Assembly: GCF_040729435.1 (NCBI RefSeq)
Contig: NZ_CP160398.1
Coordinates: 744,001-808,000, forward strand
Length of the DNA stretch: 64,000 bases
DNA from: Pseudomonas sp. HOU2
GTDB taxonomy: Bacteria > Pseudomonadota > Gammaproteobacteria > Pseudomonadales > Pseudomonadaceae
Direction of reading: 5' to 3'
A program made the position numbers and the translations under genes. A model generated the notes under the pieces. That model was not told the DNA's origin. It did no database searches and saw nothing but the letters and a program-made list of their open reading frames with translations. This document shows positions 24,658 through 34,187 of this stretch, piece by piece (position 1 is the first letter of the stretch; each line of letters opens with the position of its first letter).

Positions 24658-26871
24658 TTACCCCAGACTCAACGGCGTTGAACGCTGGCGCACGCCGGTC
24701 AGGCTGAACAGTGCGTTGGCGATCGCAGGCGCTACGGAAGGGCTACCCAGTTCGCCGACGCCACCGGGTTTGCCTGGCTCACCCTCCAGCACCACGATGT
24801 CCGTGGCGGGCATGTCCGACATGCGCGTCACGCGGTAGTCGTGGAAATTGCTCTGCACCACCCTGCCCTGTTGAATGTCGAGCCGATCAAACAACGCATG
24901 GCCGAGGCCCCACATCAGGCCGCCGTAGATCTGCTCTTCGACGCCGCCAGGTGACACCGCCAGACCGCAATCGACCACGCAGGTCAGCTTCTCGACTTTC
25001 GGCTTGCCATCGACCGTCGCGACCCGCGCCACCACCGCGATAAAACTGGTGTAACCCTGATTGGTGGCAATCCCCAACGCAGTGCCCGGCGGCAGCGGCT
25101 GGCCCCATCCGGCACGCTCGGCGACCTGTCTGAGCACCGCCACATGCCGTGGCCGCTCCTGCATGTTGGCCAGACGGAACGCCAGCGGATCGGCGCCCGC
25201 TGCGTGGGCCAGTTCGTCCATGAAGCTCTCGACGGCGAACACGTTGGGAATGAAACTCACCGATCGATACCAGCCACTGGGCACATGGCTTTCGTGCTTG
25301 ACCCAGTTCAACTGCAGATGCGGCGGACGATAGGCGAAGTCCCACGCGGTGATCGCTTCGGTGGTGCTGTAATCCATGTGATCCGGGCGTTCGAAATAGC
25401 CCGGCTCCCACTGCTCCGGCGAGGCCGGTGACACCGCGTGCAGTTGCAGTGCGTTGAGTTTGCCTTGGGCATCCAGCGCGCCTTTGACCCGGTGCAGCGT
25501 CGCCGGGTGATTGAACAATGCGTGCATCTCGTCTTCGCGGCTGTTGAGTAACTTCACCGGCACGCCGGTCTGCTGCGCCAGATACGCCACTTCGAACAAC
25601 CAGTATTTGGCCTCCCGCGCACCGAAGCTGCCACCGGACACCAGCTCGTTGATGGTGACCTTGCCTTTGTCGATGCCGCACACGGTTTGCGCGGCTTCCA
25701 GCGCCGAAGACGGCACCTGCACGCCGCCCCAATAAGTGATCGCCTTATCTTGCACGTGCGCGGTGATGCAGATCGGCTCGAGCGGGTTCTGCACCTTGTA
25801 CGGCATGCGGTAATCGGCTTCGAGCAGTTGCGCCGCGTGCGGCCATTGCGCGTCGACATCGCCATGCGTCATGGCCGTGACGGTTTGGCTGTGCGGGTCG
25901 GAAATAGCCGCAGCCTGGGCCTTGGCCAGTTCCGCGCTGTCGAACCCGGCCAGTGGCGAGTCGCTCCATTTGATCTCCAGCACCTTGCGGCCCTGCTGCG
26001 CCGCCCAGAACGTGTCGGCCAGCACCGCCACGCCTTCCAGGTTGCCACCGAGTACATCGGGCCGCCCCGGAATCGCAAGCACCTGGCGCACGCCCGGCAC
26101 CTGCAATGCCGCCGCCGAATCGACGCTGAGCACTTTCGCGCCGACTACCGGCGCGCGCTGAATCACCGCCACCAGCATCTCCGGCAACTGCACGTCGATG
26201 CTGTACTTGAAGCGCCCGCAGACCTTGGCCGCGGCATCCCGTTTGTGCCGCAGTTTGCCGATGTACTTGAACTGCGCCGGATCCTTCAGCGTGACGTTGG
26301 CCGGTGCCGGCAAATGCGCCGCCACGCCGACCAGTTCGCCGTAGCCGAGGCTGCGTTTGCTGGCCGCGTGAATGACCCGGCCTTCTTCGGTACTGCAGCT
26401 GTCGGGGCTGACTTTCCATTGCTTTGCGGCCGCCGCGATCAGCAGCGCCCGCGCCGTGGCCCCGGCCATGCGCAAGCGCTCGTATTCCAGGGAAACACTG
26501 GTGCTGCCGCCCGTAGAGAAGACTTTCCAGACCGGGTGAATGTAGGTGTCGAAAAACGGATCTTCCGGGGTGATCACCTGCACGGTCATCGGGTTCACAT
26601 CCAGCTCTTCGGCCACACACGCGGCCAGCGCTGTTTGCGTGCCGGTGCCGGAATCGTGCTTGTGCACCACCAGTTTCACCGTGCCGTCGGGGAAGATCCG
26701 CACCCAGGCGTTGGGTTCGAATTCCGTGGCCGGGGCCGGCGCCTTCGGGTCGCTGGCGGCGCTGCCGAATGGCAGGTACAAGGCAATCGCCAGGCCCGAA
26801 GCGAGCGTCGCCGTTTGCTTGAGAAACACCCGCCGGGACGGTTCGAGCAAGGTGTCGTCGCGCAGGCTCAT
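24658..26871 (-). CDS. molybdopterin (MCD/Mo) hydroxylase large subunit, Tat-exported (IorB/aldehyde-oxidase type)
   Basis: About 737 residues of the xanthine-oxidase superfamily. The N-terminus PSRRVFLKQTATLASG is a twin-arginine signal, so the enzyme is probably periplasmic. SGGSFGAREAKYWLFE and the C-terminal GGVGELGSPSVAPAI, holding the catalytic Glu, are diagnostic for the molybdenum subunit. The family hydroxylates N-heterocycles (isoquinoline type) or oxidises aldehydes. It overlaps the [2Fe-2S] gene by an ATGA; two adjacent ATGs (26874 and 26871) are possible, the second having better spacing to GGAGG. No cytochrome c or XdhC-like gene is adjacent. Confidence 0.9.
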   Translation of the reverse strand: MSLRDDTLLEPSRRVFLKQTATLASGLAIALYLPFGSAASDPKAPAPATEFEPNAWVRIFPDGTVKLVVHKHDSGTGTQTALAACVAEELDVNPMTVQVITPEDPFFDTYIHPVWKVFSTGGSTSVSLEYERLRMAGATARALLIAAAAKQWKVSPDSCSTEEGRVIHAASKRSLGYGELVGVAAHLPAPANVTLKDPAQFKYIGKLRHKRDAAAKVCGRFKYSIDVQLPEMLVAVIQRAPVVGAKVLSVDSAAALQVPGVRQVLAIPGRPDVLGGNLEGVAVLADTFWAAQQGRKVLEIKWSDSPLAGFDSAELAKAQAAAISDPHSQTVTAMTHGDVDAQWPHAAQLLEADYRMPYKVQNPLEPICITAHVQDKAITYWGGVQVPSSALEAAQTVCGIDKGKVTINELVSGGSFGAREAKYWLFEVAYLAQQTGVPVKLLNSREDEMHALFNHPATLHRVKGALDAQGKLNALQLHAVSPASPEQWEPGYFERPDHMDYSTTEAITAWDFAYRPPHLQLNWVKHESHVPSGWYRSVSFIPNVFAVESFMDELAHAAGADPLAFRLANMQERPRHVAVLRQVAERAGWGQPLPPGTALGIATNQGYTSFIAVVARVATVDGKPKVEKLTCVVDCGLAVSPGGVEEQIYGGLMWGLGHALFDRLDIQQGRVVQSNFHDYRVTRMSDMPATDIVVLEGEPGKPGGVGELGSPSVAPAIANALFSLTGVRQRSTPLSLG

Positions 26872-27335
26872 CATGCCTCCTTCGGCGCGTTCGCCGCACG
26901 TTTGATCGCTTTGTTGATTCGCGCGTAAGTGCCGCAGCGGCAGATATTGCCGCTCATCGCATTGCGGATCGAATCGTCGCTCACCGCCGCGCCGGTGTTG
27001 AGCAGCGCGGCGGCGGACATGATCTGCCCGGATTGACAGTAGCCGCATTGCGGCACATCTTCGGCGACCCAGGCCAGTTGCAGCGGATGGCTTTCGTTCG
27101 GCGACAAACCTTCGATGGTGGTGATGCTGTGGCCCGCGACGGCGGCCAGCGGCAACTGGCAGGAACGCACCGCGACGCCGTCCAGATGCACGGTGCAGGC
27201 ACCACACAGGCCCATGCCGCAGCCGAATTTGGTGCCGGTGAGTTTCAGTTGGTCACGCAGTACCCATAACAAGGGCATGGAGGGGGACGCTTCATCCAGC
27301 TCGCGTCGTTCGCCGTTAACCGTGAATGCGATCAT
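26871..27335 (-). CDS. [2Fe-2S] small subunit of molybdenum hydroxylase (IorA-like)
   Basis: 154 residues with two [2Fe-2S] clusters: a plant-type site in [16 protein letters not shown] plus a later Cys, and the C-terminal alpha-helical site [10 protein letters not shown] with NICRCGTY. It passes electrons from the molybdopterin subunit. It has no signal peptide, as usual for subunits carried out with a Tat-tagged partner. GGAGCCTGACA precedes ATG 27335. It diverges from the LysR gene at 27454, with a 118-bp shared promoter region. Confidence 0.93.
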   Translation of the reverse strand: MIAFTVNGERRELDEASPSMPLLWVLRDQLKLTGTKFGCGMGLCGACTVHLDGVAVRSCQLPLAAVAGHSITTIEGLSPNESHPLQLAWVAEDVPQCGYCQSGQIMSAAALLNTGAAVSDDSIRNAMSGNICRCGTYARINKAIKRAANAPKEA

Positions 27336-27453
27336 TGTCAGGCTCCAAAAGAGCGGCCCGTCTTTGTGCGGGCCTGGTCACCGATTATTGGAACCCCGGG
27401 CAAATCGCGGCCAGCGACGATTTCTGCCAACCGCTGTTAGCAGGACTAACAAC

Positions 27454-28344
27454 ATGTACAAGCGATACCCGTCAGTGCAGTCCATGAGTGCGTTCATCCA
27501 CGCGGCGCGCAGTGGCAGTTTTTCCAGCGCGGCGCGCAAACTTGATCTGACTCATAGCGCGATCAGCCAGCAGATTCGCGCACTGGAAGATTTCATCGGT
27601 CAGCCGTTGTTTGTGCGTGAAGGCGGCGGCAGCAACCTCACCGACGCCGGGCAGCTGTTTGCCAGCGTGCTGTCGGACGGTCTGGCGCAGATCGACCGCG
27701 CACTGTCCTCGGTGAAAAACCGCAGCGTGGCGCAGCGCCTGACTCTGGATGTGGACAGCGAGCTGGCGCAGAGCTGGCTCAATCCGCGCCTGCCGGAGTT
27801 GCTCGACGGACTGCCGGATTACGAGGTGACGCTGCTGTCGATGCCGCGCAGTGATCGCAGCACGTTCGAGCGGGTCGATCTGGCGTTGCGTTACGGCTAT
27901 GGCGATTGGGATGACTGCGAGATGACGCAGATCTGTGGCGATCGGGTGTTGGCGGTGGCTTCACCGGCGTTGCTTGAGCGTTATGGTTTGCAGTTGCCGC
28001 TGAGCCCGGCGCAGATTCTTGAACTGCCGCTGTTGGGCTATACGCGGCGCTCGTGGATTCCGTGGCTGGACGCAGCCGGAATGCCGCCCGAGGAGCCACC
28101 GGCGCGGGTGGTTTTCGATAATGCGGCGAACCTGATTGCGGCTGCCGAAGCGGGTGTCGGTGCCGGGCTGGTGCGTGGATTGCTGGCTGCCGATGCGTTG
28201 CGCAATGGGCGGCTGGTGGCGCTGAACGAGGCGCAGATTGCCGCGCATTACAACCTCTACGCCGTGTGGCCGCACGGGCAGGCGGAGCGGGTGGCGCCGG
28301 TGGTTGAGGTGATCAGGCAGTTGGCTGCGCGTACACAGTCCTGA
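27454..28344 (+). CDS. LysR-type regulator (GcvA-like), divergent from the molybdenum hydroxylase genes
   Basis: 296 residues. The helix-turn-helix lies at about residues 10-65 (SMSAFIHAARSGSFSSAARK, then HSAISQQIRALEDFIGQPLF), followed by an effector-binding domain. Divergence from the hydroxylase operon over 118 bp is the classic LysR arrangement and suggests it controls that operon. It could also affect the amidohydrolase cluster 340 bp downstream, which has no regulator of its own. ATG 27454 follows AGGA. Confidence 0.88.
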   Translation: MYKRYPSVQSMSAFIHAARSGSFSSAARKLDLTHSAISQQIRALEDFIGQPLFVREGGGSNLTDAGQLFASVLSDGLAQIDRALSSVKNRSVAQRLTLDVDSELAQSWLNPRLPELLDGLPDYEVTLLSMPRSDRSTFERVDLALRYGYGDWDDCEMTQICGDRVLAVASPALLERYGLQLPLSPAQILELPLLGYTRRSWIPWLDAAGMPPEEPPARVVFDNAANLIAAAEAGVGAGLVRGLLAADALRNGRLVALNEAQIAAHYNLYAVWPHGQAERVAPVVEVIRQLAARTQS

Positions 28345-28443
28345 CGCCATCGCTGGCAAGCCAGCTCCCACAGGTTTTTGTGATGTGACACAGATCGGAT
28401 CAACACTTCGATCACTGTGGGAGCTGGCTTGCCAGCGATGGCG
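28345..28443. repeat. paired REP element, GTGGGAGCTGGC family
   Basis: CGCCATCGCTGGCAAGCCAG and its mirror CTGGCTTGCCAGCGATGGCG. It starts at the base after the LysR stop codon. Confidence 0.9.
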
Positions 28444-28681
28444 TCGGCACATTCACCCTAAAACCAAAACCATATCGCCCAAGTATCACCACCGCGCCCA
28501 ATTAATATTGTACGAACCCTCCCCCGCCTTCCAATACTCGCCCTCAGCAACCACCCACCCGGGCCGGATGCGAACAGGCGAGGGAATGCGCGAGTGCTGC
28601 GCATAGAAATGGCCGATAGCCCGGGCCGTGGATGCCGAGAGCCGCAAGGCTCCCTTCCCCGCTATCAGGAGATCGACTTCA
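28444..28681 (+). other. intergenic region upstream of the amidohydrolase/UbiD cluster
   Basis: Leader of the cluster. A small hairpin GAGCC-GCAA-GGCTC lies at about 28639-28652 and an AGGAGATCG ribosome site just before the first ATG. I could not identify a convincing promoter or operator. Confidence 0.4.
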
Positions 28682-29611
28682 ATGATCATCGATATCAGCT
28701 GCTATCCCACGGATCTCGTGGACCTCGCCTGGAGGCATGACGGTGACCCGTTCACCGGCGAGCGTCTGCTGGAGATGATGGATGGCCCGTACATGGTCAA
28801 CGGCAAACCTCGCCGTATCGACAAAGCCTTCATCCAGCCGCCGCAGGGCAACACCATCTACACCTGGACCGACGGCGAACTCTCGGGCCGTGAATCCATC
28901 GACGCCTACATGGCCTACACCCTGAAAATGGTCCAGACCTACCCCGATCGTTTCATCGGCTGCTTCGTCTACAACCCGCGCTGCGGCGTGGAGAACGGCG
29001 TCGAGGCGATCGAGCGCTACGTCAAGCAACACGGTTTCAAGATGGTGCAGATGCAGGCAAACATGCACGCCTACCGGCCTGACCGGGCGCTGGACTGGGT
29101 GCGCCCGTGCTTCGAGAAATGCGCCGAGCTGGGCATTCCGGTCAAGCTGCACACCGGCGACGGGCCGTACAGCATCCCCTCGGAATGGGTGCCGATGATC
29201 AAGGAATTCCCCAACGTGAATTTCATCATGGCCCACTTCGGCGTGCAGACCGGCGGCGTCTACGTGTTCGAACCGATGCAATGGGCGATGGAGCTGCCCA
29301 ACGTCTATTGCGAATCGGGCTGGTGCCTGCAATCGCGGATCGTCGAGTTCGCCAAGGTCTTGCCGACGCACAAGATCCTGTTCGGCACCGACACCCCGCC
29401 GAACGAACCGGGCATGTGGCTGCGCCTGCTCGAAGTGCTCTGCCACGAACCGCCGCAGGGCCTGAACCTCGACGAGGACACCCTCGAAGAATATCTGGGC
29501 AACAACACCGCGCGGATGATCGGCCTCGAACCGACCCCGCCGCCGCGTTCCGTTTCCGAAGCAGAGGCGCAGCTCAAGCGCCCCGTCACCACGCAACTGG
29601 CCAGGAGCTGA
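28682..29611 (+). CDS. ACMSD-clan amidohydrolase paralog lacking the N-terminal HxH
   Basis: 309 residues, close paralog of the next gene. Amidohydrolase_2 (ACMSD/resorcylate decarboxylase clan) features remain: VKLHTGDGP with His157, IMAHFGVQTGG with His185 and LFGTDTPPNEPG with Asp237. The metal-binding HxH that should follow the first strand is missing: the protein starts MIIDISCYPTD, with Ser6 and Tyr8 where the paralog has His6 and His8. It may therefore bind metal differently, or be a non-catalytic partner of its neighbour. TGA is 4 bp before the next ATG. The clan performs non-oxidative decarboxylation or hydrolysis of cyclic acids. Confidence 0.85.
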   Translation: MIIDISCYPTDLVDLAWRHDGDPFTGERLLEMMDGPYMVNGKPRRIDKAFIQPPQGNTIYTWTDGELSGRESIDAYMAYTLKMVQTYPDRFIGCFVYNPRCGVENGVEAIERYVKQHGFKMVQMQANMHAYRPDRALDWVRPCFEKCAELGIPVKLHTGDGPYSIPSEWVPMIKEFPNVNFIMAHFGVQTGGVYVFEPMQWAMELPNVYCESGWCLQSRIVEFAKVLPTHKILFGTDTPPNEPGMWLRLLEVLCHEPPQGLNLDEDTLEEYLGNNTARMIGLEPTPPPRSVSEAEAQLKRPVTTQLARS

Positions 29612-29615
29612 ACCG

Positions 29616-30521
29616 ATGATCATCGACACCCATCTGCATCCCACCAATCTGGTCGATGAGGCCTGGCGCCACACCGGCGAACCGTTCACCGGCGAGCGCA
29701 TGCTCAAACTGATGGACGGCCCGTACATGATCAACGGCAAACCGCGCCGCATCGACATGGGTTTCATCCAGCCACCACCGGGCAACACCGGTTATCGCGA
29801 CGGCAACCGCCGTGGCCGCGAGGGCGTGCGTGACTACATGTCGTACGTTGCCGAACTGTGCGTGAAGTACCCGGATCGCTTCATCGGCAACTTCAACTTC
29901 AACCCGCGCTGGGGACCGGAAAACGGTGCGGCGGAGCTGGAATTCCACATCAAGGAATACGGCTTCAAGATGCTCAAGCTGCACGCCAACATGCACGGCT
30001 ATCGTCCGGATCGGGCGCTGGACTGGTTACGCCCGGCGATGAAGGTCTGCGCAAAGTACAACATCGTGGTGCTGATCCACACCGGCGATGGCCCGTACAC
30101 CATTCCGACGATGTTCTACCCGATCATCCGTGAGTTCCCGATGGTCAATTTCATCATCGGCCACTTCGGCATCCAGACCGGCGGCAACTACTCGTTCGAG
30201 GCGTTCTGGATGGCGATGGACACGCCGAACGTGTACTGCGAATCCGGCTGGTGCTTCCAGTCGCGGATCGTCGAATTCGCCAAGGAACTGCCGCGCAACA
30301 AGATCGTGTTCGGCACCGACTCGCCGCCGAACGAACCGGGCATGTGGCTGCGCGAGCTGGAGGTGTTGTGCTCACCGGCACCGCAGGGCCTGGGCATCGA
30401 TGAGGATCATCTCGAAGACTACCTGGGCAACAACATCGCCCGGTTGTGCGGGATCGAGCCGACGCCACCGCCAAAGGATCTGGTTGAGGCCGACATACGC
30501 CTGACCACCACTTATCTCTGA
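29616..30521 (+). CDS. ACMSD-clan amidohydrolase (possible decarboxylase or hydrolase)
   Basis: 301 residues. The full metal set is present: His6 and His8 in IIDTHLHPT, His155 in LIHTGDGP, His183 in IGHFGIQTGG and Asp235 in VFGTDSPPNEPG. The ACMSD clan includes aminocarboxymuconate-semialdehyde decarboxylase, gamma-resorcylate and isoorotate decarboxylases, and some lactonases or hydrolases. Strong similarity to the preceding gene throughout shows a tandem duplication; the 4-bp gap and the ribosome site inside the first gene's end (CAGGAG) suggest coupled translation and perhaps a heteromer. A REP pair and the ubiD-like gene follow. Confidence 0.87.
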   Translation: MIIDTHLHPTNLVDEAWRHTGEPFTGERMLKLMDGPYMINGKPRRIDMGFIQPPPGNTGYRDGNRRGREGVRDYMSYVAELCVKYPDRFIGNFNFNPRWGPENGAAELEFHIKEYGFKMLKLHANMHGYRPDRALDWLRPAMKVCAKYNIVVLIHTGDGPYTIPTMFYPIIREFPMVNFIIGHFGIQTGGNYSFEAFWMAMDTPNVYCESGWCFQSRIVEFAKELPRNKIVFGTDSPPNEPGMWLRELEVLCSPAPQGLGIDEDHLEDYLGNNIARLCGIEPTPPPKDLVEADIRLTTTYL

Positions 30522-30552
30522 TACCGCTGTTCGCTGAAGCCATGCTGAATCC

Positions 30553-30650
30553 TTGTGGCGAGGGAGCTTGCTCCCGCTGGGTGGCGAAGCCGCCCCCAAA
30601 GAACAAGGCCTGCTGCGCAGTCCAGCGGGAGCAAGCTCCCTCGCCACAGG
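30553..30650. repeat. paired REP element, GGCGAGGGAGCTTGCTCCC family
   Basis: TTGTGGCGAGGGAGCTTGCT with CCGCTGGG, and the mirror AGCAAGCTCCCTCGCCACAG; the inner parts (GGGTGGCGAAGCCGCCCC, CTGCTGCGCAGTCC) form their own small palindromes. Confidence 0.9.
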
Positions 30651-30800
30651 GATCTGCTCAGCACCTTAGTGAACAGTAGAGGCAACACAGCGACTTTACA
30701 GGCACGAAGATGACCCGGCGTTCCCTCGACCGGCAGGCCAACGGCTGCTCGATCGAACGCCCTCTCACCCCTGCGTGCCTGCTTTTTACGAGGTGAAACC

Positions 30801-32186
30801 ATGACCCGTTCGACGCTCGGCGATTCTCAGGACTTTCACGCGTTCATCGATGCCTATCGCCGTGAATACCCGGACGATGTGCTGACCATCACCCAACCCG
30901 TTTCTGCCGATCAGGACATCACCGCCCTGGTCGATGCCCTCGCCGCACAGGGCCGCGATCCGCTGCTGATCTGCGAACACGTCGGCGGCCTCAAGGTGCC
31001 GGTGGCGACCAATCTGTTCGCCTCCCGCACCCGCATCGCCCGGTTGTTCGGCGTAACGCCTGCACAACTGCACGAAACCTTCCAGCGCCGCGCCAACCAG
31101 CCCATCGCCCCGCGCTACGTGGAAAGCGGTCCGGTGCTCGATGAAGTGTTCGAAGGCGAAGCCGTGGATCTGGCGCTGCTGCCGATGCTCAAGCATTTCG
31201 ACAGCGACCGCGGCCCGTACATCACCAACGCGATCATCATCGCCGAGCACCCGCAGACCGGCATCGCCAACATGAGCTACCACCGCTCGATGCGCCACGC
31301 CCGCCAGTCCCTGGCGACCAGCCTGCACTCGCGTGGACACCTGTGGCGGATGCTGCAGACCGCCCGCGAGCGCGGCGAAGAATTGCGCGTTGCAATGGTG
31401 GTCGGCGCGCATCCGTTGTTCATGCTCGCCGCTGCCGCACGCCTGCCCTACGGCAGCGATGAACGCGCCGTCGCCGGGGGCCTGTTCGGCGCGCCGCTGG
31501 AGCTGGTGAAAACCCCGCGCTACGGCATCGGAGTACCGGCTTACGCCGAATTTGTCCTGGAAGGCGCCATCGACCCGACGGCCTACGCCGAGGAAGGCCC
31601 GTTCGGTGAGTTCAGCGGTTATTCCTCGGATCGCTCGACCAACAACGTGCTGCGCGTCGACACTCTGCTGCGGCGCAAGGACGCCTGGCTGGTGGACGTG
31701 ATGGGCGGCCGCTACGCCGAACACCTGACCCTCGCCCGGCTGCCCCGCGAAGCGGAGATGAGCGAGAAGCTCAAGGCGCGTTTCCCCGCTGTCACCGCCG
31801 TGCATTACCCGAATTCCGGCACGCACTTTCATTGCTACGTGGCACTGGATCAGAGCCGCGACGGCGAGGCACGGCAAATCATGCTGGCCCTGCTCGGCTG
31901 GGATCCGTACCTGAAAAACGTGATCGCGGTGGACAGCGATATCGACATCACTGACGACAGTCAGGTGTTGTGGGCGCTGGCCACGCACTTCCAGCCGCAT
32001 CTGGATATTTTCGTGATCGATGGCTTGCCCGGCAGTCCGCTGGATCCGTCGTCTTCGGTCAACGGCACCACTTCGCGCATGGGCCTTGATGCCACACGCG
32101 GTTCAGGCTTCGACGGTATCAAGGCGCAGCTGGATCAGGATGTGCTCGAACGTGCGCGGGTGTTGCTCAAAGGCCTGGCATCGTGA
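30801..32186 (+). CDS. UbiD-family prenylated-FMN decarboxylase
   Basis: 461 residues, full UbiD length. Key regions are the metal/prFMN segment NMSYHRSMRHAR (Asn158, Arg162) and AYAEEGPFGEFSGYSS, whose Glu265 and Glu270 occupy the places of the catalytic Glu pair. The family reversibly decarboxylates aromatic, heteroaromatic or alpha,beta-unsaturated acids using prFMN made by UbiX. The next gene is ubiX, overlapping by GTGA. Its context (nucleobase permease, purine-type deaminase, ACMSD-clan enzymes) argues for a catabolic enzyme rather than the ubiquinone-pathway UbiD. GAGGTGAAACC precedes ATG 30801. Substrate unknown. Confidence 0.92.
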   Translation: MTRSTLGDSQDFHAFIDAYRREYPDDVLTITQPVSADQDITALVDALAAQGRDPLLICEHVGGLKVPVATNLFASRTRIARLFGVTPAQLHETFQRRANQPIAPRYVESGPVLDEVFEGEAVDLALLPMLKHFDSDRGPYITNAIIIAEHPQTGIANMSYHRSMRHARQSLATSLHSRGHLWRMLQTARERGEELRVAMVVGAHPLFMLAAAARLPYGSDERAVAGGLFGAPLELVKTPRYGIGVPAYAEFVLEGAIDPTAYAEEGPFGEFSGYSSDRSTNNVLRVDTLLRRKDAWLVDVMGGRYAEHLTLARLPREAEMSEKLKARFPAVTAVHYPNSGTHFHCYVALDQSRDGEARQIMLALLGWDPYLKNVIAVDSDIDITDDSQVLWALATHFQPHLDIFVIDGLPGSPLDPSSSVNGTTSRMGLDATRGSGFDGIKAQLDQDVLERARVLLKGLAS

Positions 32187-32782
32187 GCCGTCAGCGGATG
32201 GTAGTGGGCATCAGCGGCGCGTCCGGCTTCATCTACGGCGTGCGCCTGCTGCAATTGCTCGCCGAACTGGACATTGAAAGCCACCTGATCATCAGCCGCG
32301 CCGCGCTGCTGACCATGGCCCACGAGACCGACTACAAACTGGCTGATGTCACTGCACTCGCCAGCCACTACCACCGCGCCGATGACGTCGCCGCCGGGAT
32401 CGCCAGTGGCTCGTTCCGTTGCCTGGGCATGGTGGTCGCGCCGTGTTCGATGCGCACCCTGGCGGAGATCGCCACCGGCACGTCTTCCGGGCTGATCGGC
32501 CGCGCCGCCGACGTCACCCTCAAGGAACGCCGCACCCTGGTGCTGATGGCCCGCGAAACCCCGCTGACCCTCGCCCACCTGCGCAACATGACTGCCGTCA
32601 CCGAGATGGGCGGGATCATCGCCCCGCCGGTGCCGGCGTTTTACGCGCGGCCCGAGAGTCTTGGGCAAATGGTCGATCACAGCCTTGGCCGGGTACTCGA
32701 CCTGTTCGGCCTGGATGCCGGCGTTGCCTGCCGATGGCAAGAACCCCCCCGGCCCCTGTGGGAGCTGGCTTGCCAGCGATAG
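32183..32782 (+). CDS. ubiX: flavin prenyltransferase UbiX
   Basis: 199 residues. The flavodoxin-like start VVGISGASGFIYGVRLL, the VVAPCSMRTLAEIATGTS block and the LVLMARETPLTLAHLRNM segment are UbiX signatures. The enzyme joins dimethylallyl phosphate to FMN to make prFMN for the adjacent UbiD protein. Translation starts at GTG 32183 overlapping the ubiD stop, or at ATG 32198. The C-terminus is odd: the last residues (PLWELACQR) and the TAG stop are encoded by a REP element, so the natural tail has been replaced. The family core ends before that point, so activity is probably kept. Confidence 0.92.
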   Translation: MSRQRMVVGISGASGFIYGVRLLQLLAELDIESHLIISRAALLTMAHETDYKLADVTALASHYHRADDVAAGIASGSFRCLGMVVAPCSMRTLAEIATGTSSGLIGRAADVTLKERRTLVLMARETPLTLAHLRNMTAVTEMGGIIAPPVPAFYARPESLGQMVDHSLGRVLDLFGLDAGVACRWQEPPRPLWELACQR

Positions 32783-32847
32783 CAACAGGTCAGCCGGCAT
32801 CACTGGTGAATGACACACCGCCATCGCTGGCAAGCCAGCTCCCACAG
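32754..32847. repeat. paired REP element overlapping the 3' end of ubiX
   Basis: CCCTGTGGGAGCTGGCTTGC at the left edge and the mirror TCGCTGGCAAGCCAGCTCCC at the right. The left half is translated as the end of UbiX and contains its stop codon. Confidence 0.9.
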
Positions 32848-32888
32848 TTGATCGCACTCCGACAAAAAACACAGGTAAGGAGCTCCAG

Positions 32889-33929
<1,041 letters not shown>

Positions 33930-34005
33930 GCAAGGCACCGGAGCCGGTGGATGGCGGCTTCGCAGCACGAATGACTGAAACCACTCAATTGACGGTGACA
34001 CCGAA

Positions 34006-34105
34006 CCTGTGGCGAGGGAGCTTGCTCCCGCTGGGTCGCGAAGCGGCCCCTGAACAGCATGGGCCTGCTGCGCAGTCCAGCGGGAGCAAGCTCCCTCGCC
34101 ACAGG
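34006..34105. repeat. paired REP element, GGCGAGGGAGCTTGCTCCC family
   Basis: CCTGTGGCGAGGGAGCTTGC and the mirror GCAAGCTCCCTCGCCACAGG, between the CobW and permease genes. Confidence 0.9.
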
Positions 34106-34187
34106 TGTCATCACGACGCCAATCAATTGATCGGCATCAGACGAATACCCCTCTCTACCGCATAAAAACAGCCAGAGGTGATTCCCC

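Noticed and set aside
27115..27453. N-terminal extension of the LysR gene from 27115
   Set aside because: The extra 113 codons are antisense to the [2Fe-2S] subunit gene and lack similarity to LysR proteins; ATG 27454 begins the helix-turn-helix domain properly.
30698..30790. CAGGCACG ... CGTGCCTG followed by TTTTT before the ubiD-like gene as an attenuator
   Set aside because: The loop is over 60 nt and the stem only 8 bp; not convincing as a terminator.
34127..34140. Second ANR-like box TTGATCGGCATCAG before the NCS2 permease gene
   Set aside because: One mismatch in the second half-site and no well-placed -10; too common by chance to call.
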